64,000 bases of DNA, from positions 25,745,501 through 25,809,500 of the forward strand of contig NC_088308.1 in assembly GCF_910592395.1 (NCBI RefSeq), written 5' to 3'. Both the position numbers and the translations under genes were made by a program. Positions 56,401 to 64,000 of the stretch are shown in pieces; positions within the stretch are counted from its first letter, which is position 1, and each line of letters begins with the position of its first letter. This DNA comes from Lineus longissimus (lineage: Eukaryota; Nemertea; Pilidiophora; Heteronemertea; Lineidae). The notes beneath the pieces were generated by a model, which worked only from the letters and a program-made list of their open reading frames with translations, did not search any database and was not told the origin of the DNA.

Positions 56401-57759
56401 GTAACGATAGAGAGAAAATGCCCCCTAGACCTGTCACCTCACAATGCTATGCATTACCTTATGCTTTGATGTGGGCTTTGCATCAGAAGACTGGAAAAAA
56501 TACAACGAACTAATGACTTGTGACAAACTTCAATTTGCGTATCTCATCTCTTTTGAATCCCTGCCTCTTCCAACATTGGATACTGAAAACAACTTGAGTA
56601 AGCATTTCAAAAGCTAGTCTAACAACCTCGGGCAAGTCACTTTATTGTTTTGAATGACAGGATTTCCAAAAGCTTATTCTCTCACCTCATTTGAATTTTG
56701 ATACTGTCCTGCTATCTCTAGGTTTGAACAGTGTGATCTCGTCTTGGTGATGATGTTTCGATCCAAGACATACATCACATCACACACACCAGACACGTCA
56801 ACCTGAAATAATAGCATTTTCACAAATTATATATCTGCAGTCACCAGAAACTGCTCATGGTCATATCATGTCTCCATGGAAAATGTCAATTTTGCTACTT
56901 TTAAGCGTCTCCTTCATAGTTGTGACTGTTTTCAAAGATGTTGTGATTCACAATCCCCTCAAAGATTGTGACTTCCAATTGAAGCGGGTCTTACCAATAA
57001 TTTATCAATTATAGATCATTCCCAACTTACCTCAGAGGTTTTCCCGTCCATTGTTTGAAACTGAAACATACTGATGATACCATTCTTGATATTTAGCGAG
57101 AGGGTCTTTTCCTTTCCCGAAACATAGACCCTCGTGATGACACCCTTAACTCGGCTGAAGTATGCAGGTTTGTCAGACAGGAGTCCCAGGTCAATATGCT
57201 TGCTGCTCTTTGAAGCACTGTACAGCTTGGCATCATAAACCTGAAATAAATCACAGCTAGTATAAACAAAAGACTGAAATGAGAAGACAAATATTGCAAT
57301 CATTGTAACACACTATTCTCAAAGAATGAGCACAATATGAATTGAGAAGAAGTTTTAGTGATTTTCGTTCTGAAGATCAATATTTTACCTTTAATTTCAT
57401 CAGCTGATGTGTATCTTGAGCCCAAATCACACTCATCTCAATGGTGGCTTCTAACTTGAGGCCAGTATTTCTCCGTGCTGATGAATGGACATTTGATGGA
57501 GGTTCATTTAGAGCAAGGTCTGTGACATAACTGTAGCGGTACACTTTACCACTTTCATAACACTGGGCGTATGCAATAACTGCAAGAAAAGATAGAAATA
57601 CATAAATACATAAATAGAAAAGCTCACAATGAAATAAAGTGAGATGAAAGGTTCAATCAATTGACTTCAGTCATGAGTGTGGAGAAGCAACCTTCACTTA
57701 CCAGACACTGCAAGTAGCAGGATTACATAGGACTTCATCTTCATCTTGAGACTTTTCAT
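50451..57759 (-). CDS. MTTP: Microsomal triglyceride transfer protein large subunit
   Basis: MTTP loads lipid onto nascent apoB-type lipoproteins in the ER lumen as a heterodimer with protein disulfide isomerase. Exons (minus): 57702-57759, 57389-57579, 57031-57240, 56686-56802, 56458-56490 (33 nt), 55569-55708, 55246-55337, 54790-55021, 54477-54645, 54134-54241, 53619-53834, 53230-53444, 52891-52988, 52517-52638, 51978-52190, 51254-51408, 50830-51000, 50451-50598. All phases agree; 895 residues, as in human (894). A signal peptide (MKSYVILLLAVSVIAYAQC) has ATG options at codons 1, 6 and 8. The vitellogenin-type N-terminal barrel includes VDVSGVC, the helical domain LHHLRALGNAGMPESIPTLL and SVRTLAATI, and the C-terminal lipid-cavity sheets MVLTFLDVMLRPIQFF. 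Cysteine pairs C..C (exon 4) and CRVDDC match human positions from memory. No ER-retention tail is seen, as expected when PDI retains it. Confidence 0.97.
51566..51924. mobile_element. TTAA-flanked piggyBac-like MITE with internal repeated units
   Basis: The element starts TTAACACCTTCAGTGCCG and ends CGGCGCTGAAGGTGTTAA. The terminal inverted repeats extend inward (ACGTAGATCTACATGGCCC against GGCCATGGAGATCTACGT). Inside, a unit with AAGATGGCGATGGCGTAGTTC occurs twice in tandem and once inverted (51650-51690). It sits in the MTTP intron 51409-51977 and has no ORF of its own. Confidence 0.8.
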
Positions 57760-58799
57760 ACAACTTCACTGATCCCAATGGCTAAGAAACACAACTTCAC
57801 TAACAATTAACAACACAGTTGATCTGATGCAGCTTCCTTCCACACTCCAGCAAAACATGAAAAACCAACGTGTTCTAAACACGTCATGAGAATGTACAAC
57901 AAATTTGTCATAGCAGAATGAGGCCAGAGTTCATTCTAGACCAAAGTACAGCTATAGTATTATTTGGCCACGTAATCTGACCGAGATAAGAGGTGAAGTG
58001 TAATTACTCCCAGCTGATAATGACCCACTTTTCTTCACAAGCAACCATCTTGAAAGTCATTTTGCAATCGGCTTCATACTGCAGTATTTAAGAGTTCTCA
58101 TACTGAAATGAAGTTTGAAATGAAGCAGAACACTTTGTTCATCAACAAGAACATTATAACAATATGTTATAGTCATCTGATGCGAAATGAGGTGGCAAAT
58201 ATGGATAAAGTGTGGACTCAAACTGGAGTCTGTCTGCTAAATTCAGTTAATATATTCAACGCCAGGGGAAGGAGTGGCAGCACGAATTGCGTTTGTTTCG
58301 CTTCCTGACCTTTTCGCCTCCAGTCGTTTCGCTCCAAAGCGAAGTCGTTTCGCTCCCCTGGAGGAAGTGTTGTCAAATCTAGCTAGGCCTAGGTGATTGC
58401 GCCCCTAAACCAACTGACAACTCTACCTCCACGGAACTCAAACTTTAACGTGAGTTTATTGTAATCTTACTTTCTACATACCAAAGTGATTTATCTAGGA
58501 ATACAGTTGAACTTCACTGAAAACTAATGATGTGTTGATGAGTTCAATGAATCCTTCAATTCCTGTGGTTTTCTTGGCGAACTGACGACGTCCGACAATA
58601 ACCCGTCGACGTACACCTGCAATGCATTGCCATTTGTGTGTAAACAGATCTATTTTTGGACGAAACTCAGTCCCTCACAAACTTGGGTCGATTTCACCCT
58701 GAGTGCTGCTAGTCATATGGACAATATCTGTAGCTAGAGGAAAAAAAACCTCTATTTATTCATTTTAGATTTGGGGAATTATTCATCATTGCTCTCAAC
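57760..58799. promoter_or_regulatory. Shared MTTP/TRMT10A bidirectional promoter region
   Basis: Only 1.04 kb separates the two start codons, which diverge. No TATA box is obvious close to either start. Seen inside are a repeated GTCGTTTCGCTCC (58321-58358), bounded by CCTCCAG and CTGGAGG, and a CCATCTTG motif near 58044 (YY1-like in reverse). A CCAAAGTACAG near 57940 weakly resembles an HNF4-type half site. Factor assignments are inference. Confidence 0.45.
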
Positions 58800-61545
58800 A
58801 TGGATTCCAACGACCAAGCATTCGTATCGGAGGAAGATGGAGAACAGAGCCCTGGTTGTTCAGACAGTGCTGAATTGCAAGAACAATCACAGACCGCTGC
58901 ATTTGGAGATGTGAAACTAACCAAAAAACAGCAAAGGAGACTCGAGAAGAAAGAAAGAAATGCAGAAATGAGGCCTATATGGAGGTTGGTGTGAGCCCAA
59001 CAGAGGTGTTTCATTTGCCTGTGCAGACAGAAATTATATCACTTATCAGTCTGTGATTCAGCATCGAGACAATAATGACTCAGCTCTAGGAAGATCATGT
59101 GCTTCTTTTCAATTCTCATCTGTACTGATATCAAGATAAAAGTAGGCAAGCTCTAACTGTCTTGTGAGAGGATCATCTTGGATCATGTCAGATATGTTCT
59201 CTGATGGTCTATTTTCTGACTCTCTGACCGACTGCTCAAAACTTCTAGTTCTATGTTTCTCACTGTTCCCCTTCATGTCTGTCAAATTCTGACTCCCTTA
59301 TCTTTAACTTTCAGAGCAAAAAGCAGAGAGAATAGAAAGAAAAGAAAGGCTGAAGCCAGAGAAAGAGGCGAGGAACTTCCTCACAAAATTTCTAAAAAGA
59401 ATACCATGGCTAATTCATCATGCTCTGTGAAAGTCGTAATTGATTGCTCATTTGATCATCTCATGAATGAAAGGGTAATTAAATTCTCTTGGATTAAAAT
59501 GATCTTAGTGTTGTGACCTTTTCCTCATTAGGCTGACTTGTGATGAATGGAAATTACATGTATAATCAAACACCACAGAATGCCTCTCTTGTGATGACCA
59601 ATGCGTTAGTTCCAACTCCTGAAGTTGGCTACTGCTACTCAGCAAACTTATTAGTTCTTAGAAATCCATTTGGGTCCGATTTCTATGGATTCTGAATATT
59701 TTTAAACAATATGTGTTTTACTTTCAGGAAATTATTAGTTTAGAAAATCAGATTCAAAGGTGTTACTCTACCAATAGAAGAATGGACCAACCCCTTCAGG
59801 TGAGATATCATTGGCAGTGTTGAAAAAATGGCTGTTTTGACAGAAATGTGTTATACGTATTTTGGGTTTTTAAAGAAGATATTTGGAATTTGAAAGTTAG
59901 TGGTATAACTTGTTTCAAATAACCAGGCCCTGGAATCCAAACCATCATTGTTCTGCTTGAGAACTATTCAACTACAGCTAGCCAGCTTTAAACTTCCTAT
60001 ATCCATCCTCTCCTTTTGTTTTCAGCTCTATGTTGGAAGTTTTAATGGTAAGATAAAGGAAAGAATGGAAGCCAAAGTTCCCTACAAGAGTTGGGATGTG
60101 AGTATACCTCTGGCATTGCAGATGGAGCTCCACTGTACATTCAATCGTGTAAAACAAAAAGTTGCCAAGTAGCCCTGGAAGGTGGATGCAACTCTCTTTA
60201 ACAAGGGGTCACCTGGTCTTAGTCTCTGTGATCTAGTGGTTCAGGTGTTGGACATGTAATGAGAACATCAAGGATTGATATGTGACATTAAAATGTACTA
60301 GCAAACTTTACCTTGATATTGCTGTTACTTGTGACTTTCTTATAAGAAAGTACCGTATCTGTCATTAAATGTTGGGAAAGTGTCATATGTCACAGGTGAT
60401 TTTTTCATTTGTTTACAGCTGATCCTGAAAGACGAAGCTTACCATGAGTTTCTAGAGAAGGATAACATTGTCTACTTGAGCAGTGAATCACCAAATGTTC
60501 TGTCTGAGCTGGAAGCTGACAAGGCGTACATCATTGGTGGACTAATCGACCATAACATTCACAAGGTAGGGGTATTGGTCAATCCATATGGTCATACTAC
60601 AGAGCAGTATTTCCATGAATAAATAACCATGTCACAGGCTGATTTATTCTACCATACTGAGTCAAGATACTTTTGGGACACTGTGTATAGTGTCCGCTTT
60701 GAACCAGTTCACGACCAGTCATTATTACAGATGAAACCATCAGACCCCAATTCAACTTCTGTTTCACATCAGTTATAATTTTGCAGGGTTTGTGTCATCA
60801 ACTCGCTGAAAAGAATCAAATCAATCACGCTCAGTTGCCAATCAGAGAGTTCATAGATATGAAAGGAAGAAAGGTGCTTACTATAGACCATGGTAAGAAA
60901 ACTCAAACCTATTACTTATGATTGATCGGCAAGTTCAAATCTTATCACTTTGGTCACTTTCCTAAAGCTCACAAGAAGTCTTGAGTCAGTCACTTCTGGC
61001 CTGCACTCTGACTGAGTATTAGAATTTCCTGAAGTGTTTGTTGGGACGACTTACCACCCGAGTGTCTGTCTCACTTCAGTTGATCACTTGTGTGTATTGC
61101 TGTACTTTAATGATTTGACCTTACATTTTCTACTTTATTGCAGTATCACTTTTTCTGGTTTTCAGTTTTTGAGATTTTGGCCAAGTTCACTGAGACAAAA
61201 AATTGGGAGGAATCCTTTTTGGCTGCTCTTCCGAAACGTAAAGAAGTTGTGGGAAAGTCGTCCAACAATTTCACCTTGTTGAGTAACAGGAAGACGGGAG
61301 AGGAAGGTAATGTGAAGGATAATGAAACTGTTGTGGACAATAAAAGTGAAAATCTTGATGCAGATACTGTAAACTCTATACAGGATTTATTGTCAGGGGA
61401 CGTGAACAATGATCTGACAAATTCTGGAAGTGATTCTCAAGTGCTTTGTGATTCTCCTGCAGTGACAGATGTAAAATCTATAGATATTGATGACACATCA
61501 TGTGGCCTTAGTGTAACAAGTTCAGAAAATCTTTCTGCTTCATGA
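58800..61545 (+). CDS. TRMT10A: tRNA (guanine-9-N1) methyltransferase, TRMT10A type
   Basis: TRMT10A methylates N1 of guanine 9 in tRNAs using S-adenosylmethionine. Exons 58800-58984, 59315-59474, 59728-59799, 60026-60097, 60419-60565, 60787-60892 and 61166-61545 join in phase to 373 residues (human 339). An acidic N-terminus is followed by a very basic K/R helix (about residues 40-85), typical of the family for tRNA binding. The SPOUT-type domain follows: VVIDCSFDHLM, QIQRCYSTNRR, NIVYLSSESPNVLSELE, AYIIGGLIDHN (with the Asp proposed as catalytic in yeast Trm10), QLPIREFI and KVLTIDHVFEIL. The C-terminal tail (about residues 280-373) is long, acidic, serine/aspartate-rich and poorly conserved. 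TRMT10A/B rather than the mitochondrial C type is favoured by the basic helix and the IDCSFDHLM text. Confidence 0.96.
60223..60285 (+). mobile_element. tRNA-derived SINE remnant in TRMT10A intron
   Basis: TGATCTAGTGGTTCAGGTGT (A-box-like), GGACATGTAATG (anticodon-arm-like) and AAGGATTGATA (decayed B box) occur in tRNA order and spacing. The B box is degenerate (GATTGAT for GTTCGAAT), so this is a decayed SINE, not a tRNA gene. Confidence 0.5.
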
Positions 61546-61608
61546 AGTCCATCCATCCTAAGGCTTGATCATTTCACATAAAACTAAAGGGTTCTAATTG
61601 AACCTTTT

Positions 61609-61614
61609 AATAAA
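61609..61614 (+). terminator. TRMT10A poly(A) signal AATAAA
   Basis: Canonical AATAAA 64 bases after the TRMT10A stop, followed by T-rich sequence (TTCTTGTTCTTTATTG). It gives a very short 3' UTR of under 100 nt. Confidence 0.75.
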
Positions 61615-61645
61615 GATTTAACACAAAGTTAACATATTCTTGTTC

Positions 61646-61651
61646 TTTATT
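61646..61651 (-). terminator. Candidate poly(A) signal of the converging downstream gene
   Basis: TTTATT on plus reads AATAAA on minus. It would end the gene whose last coding exon is 62960-63180, leaving a 3' UTR of about 1.3 kb. A second minus-strand AATAAA near 62034-62039 is an alternative. Confidence 0.45.
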
Positions 61652-62779
61652 GTAAAAATATGCTAATTGCAAACAATATTTTCATGAAGTGCTTGTGCAT
61701 TGTTCAAAATTTAGGATGAATTCCTGTGTGATTGCCACAACAATAACATATGTACATGAATATTAACATGAAAGATATCTATTTCTAAAATTGACTAAGG
61801 AATGTTCTTTGAATTATATTTTAGAAGGATTTCCATAACTTTACACAATATCCAAATCCAGCTGCCAGCTTTGCCTAAGAAATTGGCAGTAAAGGTCCTT
61901 TCTGTTTGAAAATATAAAAAAATTGAGGCACTCAAATCTAAGGCCTTTAATTTAGAATAAGACATGATTCGATTAGTAAAAAGCGTGGAAATCGTACAGA
62001 AATTTAGTATTCCTTCAAAAAAATTATCACAGACTTTATTATTAGAAGAGTGCGTCTAATTATCACTAAATGAAATGACCTGTCACTTTAATAATGGACC
62101 CACTTCACATGACAAATATTTGCTGATGATATGCATGAACAAACCTCATAAATAATTCTCCGGACTCTGTTATTTGGCTTTTAGTGTTGTATCCATAGAA
62201 ACCATAAAATATTCATAAAAAACAATAAAAAAGAGGACTCATACTTCATGGATCGATCCATTAAGTTCCAATGCAATGAAACAATTGACATTATGATAGA
62301 GAGCAACTTTTGCTGTCGTAGATACAAAGCAACTGTGTGTGTAAAGCACAGGATATACAAACACATTAACAATGATTAACCGGCACCTCTGAATAAGAAT
62401 CTCATGCGGGGATGACCTATGTTAACAAACATGTGACAAACAGACAGTTCATTTGATTCTTTTGATATTCGGAATCAAACGGCGAGAGAAAAAAACTTGT
62501 CATTTGTTATGTGTATGTTTGTGTCAGTCACATCCCTGTCCACACAGGACACCCCTATCTACCATAACAATATGTACATAATGATTATAAAAATTGATCA
62601 CAGAAATCAGGCAACTGTCCTTACAAAGACAGCAGACAGCAGTACGTACGATTTGGCGATGTTTTGAGAAATATGTTTTGTAAGGGTCTTCTATTAAAGA
62701 CTCAAGTGAATTGCTCTTCAATCGACACCTCTAGAAATCTATCACTGTACTTTTGATGTGACCCTTTGTTGTTTGGCCT

Positions 62780-62930
62780 GACGTGCAGTAAATCTACTCT
62801 ACTAAGGACACACTTAGGACGGATGCCCTTATCTGAGTGGTCCAATGAAAGAAGACTATTTCCAATTGAATAGAAATGTCCAACTTTGGAGAAATTGTGG
62901 TGTCCTTATTAGAGAGGGTTCATCACATGG
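62780..62930. mobile_element. Fragment of the CAGTGGAACCTC MITE family
   Basis: Contains CTCTACTAAGGACACACTTA and TGGTGTCCTTATTAGAGAGG, matching internal and terminal text of the two copies at 31957-32313. It lies in the presumed 3' UTR of the downstream gene. Confidence 0.55.
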
Positions 62931-62959
62931 CAAGTAGATGTGTTGCTATATTTGTTTCC

Positions 62960-63180
62960 TCATGCCATAGAGTCACTTGGGTACCATGCTTTGGGCGCGG
63001 GATCTCTCTGTCCTTGTGATGTGTAGCGTAGTCTTGGCTCTCCATTCATCTGGGTTGGGAAGTTGGGTTGGCTCATCGTCTGGGGGGATGCAGGGGGAAG
63101 GCGCATGCCAGCACCACCGTTCATCATTGGACCTTTGGAAGAGGGTCTTGGTTGGAAAACCTGACTCGTTGGTGGTCGTT
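62960..63180 (-). CDS. C-terminal coding exon of an unrecognised proline-rich protein
   Basis: On the minus strand a strong acceptor (TTTCATTTTCTCTTCAACAG) precedes a 221-base open segment. It starts two bases into a codon and encodes 72 residues before TGA (62960-62962). The peptide is rich in P, Q, M, G and S (for example GPMMNGGAGMRLPPASPQTM) and ends APKAWYPSDSMA. Composition and the good acceptor argue for a real last exon, with the rest of the gene beyond the window's right edge. I could not assign a family. It runs toward TRMT10A, tail-to-tail. Confidence 0.6.
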
Positions 63181-64000
63181 CTGTTGAAGAGAAAATGAAA
63201 TGTTGTACATATACATGTACAGGCTGGAGATGCTAACTTAATTCAAACCAGACTGGCAGATTTCCCCCATGGGGGTAAATTTTAACATTTGGATATCTCT
63301 CATGAAAAACACTGATCTGTTGAACTCCGGGAGGACACCATTATCCCCTGGGATTCTCCAATCCTATAAACTGATTGGTTCTCATCACTGTACATTCAGA
63401 CTGACAGCTTTCAAATTTGTTGCAGATTTAAAATATAAGTCTCCAATCTCTTGTCTGATTAGTGATTATACCACATTATCACCTTCCTGGGGCAAAGCGA
63501 TGTACCAACATAAGCAAGAAAACCCACTCAGCTAATCTACATTTGCACCAAACTCACAAAAGTGAAAGAAAACCAAGCTGTGTAGGGTATGTACATGTAC
63601 TGGGTGTATCAAAATAAAAGTGACCGCCAAAAAATAATGCTGTAATTTTCTGCGATGTGGTGCAGGGTGTTGGTGATTTCTTGAGCACTTATCTGCCCTA
63701 TTATTTGTCTATTGAAGTTTTCAGTTGATCTTTGAAATTAATGGGTACAAATGAGTGCAATACCTTTAAAAGCTCTTATGATTACTGTCCTTAATTTGTT
63801 AAGTGCATTTCTAAGATGAGATAATCTAACAAAAAGGAGATGATACTTCAGGTTTGATCCAATATCTGGATAAACTTTCTCTCATTTTGTCAGATTTAGA
63901 TGTTGATGTACTAATATAAGCTTTTGGCATAAAAAATCATATTGTAGAGGTGAACTAATGCAAATGGATATGCATAATCCTCCTGTATATCCTACATTGT
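63181..64000. other. Right-edge non-coding stretch, probable intron
   Basis: This follows (on minus, precedes) the exon at 62960-63180 and should be its upstream intron. I see no further exon before the window ends. GGGTGTATCAAAATAAAAGT near 63601 looks like a mariner-type terminal sequence, without a partner end. Confidence 0.4.

Noticed and set aside
60223-60285. tRNA gene
   Set aside because: B box is decayed and no acceptor stem can be formed; fits a SINE remnant.

Overview
The window is a eukaryotic, animal, intron-rich genome segment. It holds five recognisable bilaterian genes plus the last exon of a sixth, all split by GT-AG introns. Introns and spacers are full of short inverted-repeat elements, SINE-like remnants and minisatellites. 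No operon, CRISPR, phage or plasmid structure is present. Gene content, moderate gene density, TTAGGG-type repeats and typical invertebrate repeat motifs suggest a marine invertebrate (ambulacrarian or lophotrochozoan). The palindrome TAGGCCTA is strongly over-represented, which I associate with echinoderm-like genomes, but the species cannot be fixed from sequence reading alone.

Layout. (1) 476-16642 (+): FBF1, a ciliary transition-fibre coiled-coil protein, about 27 exons, first exon not found; its 3' end is near 18.43 kb. (2) 18.4-22.9 kb: spacer without a supported gene. (3) 23272-32914 (-): rolling-stone-like multi-pass membrane protein, four coding exons whose introns carry several MITEs. 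(4) 33-34.5 kb: divergent spacer with a TATA box for the next gene. (5) 34508-38032 (+): ZCCHC24, a zinc-knuckle plus 3CxxC zinc-binding protein, with a diverged tandem copy of its terminal exon. (6) 38.0-48.5 kb: about 10 kb AT-rich, with no further coding gene; part is probably ZCCHC24 3' UTR. (7) 50451-57759 (-): MTTP, large subunit of microsomal triglyceride transfer protein, 18 coding exons, 895 residues. (8) 58800-61545 (+): TRMT10A, a tRNA m1G9 methyltransferase, seven coding exons, head-to-head with MTTP. (9) 62960-63180 (-): last coding exon of an unrecognised gene, tail-to-tail with TRMT10A.

The genes are ordinary housekeeping or developmental genes and do not form one pathway. The most notable points are the duplicated ZCCHC24 terminal exon, which predicts an isoform lacking the last zinc-binding CxxC, and the MTTP/TRMT10A head-to-head pair, which is also adjacent and divergent in human. 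Also notable are a three-unit element carrying CTCF-core-like motifs inside FBF1, a cluster of four CRE-type sites, and a TTAA-flanked MITE ending next to a splice donor.

All exon joins were made by eye from splice-site dinucleotides, reading phase and remembered family sequences. No alignment program or database was run.
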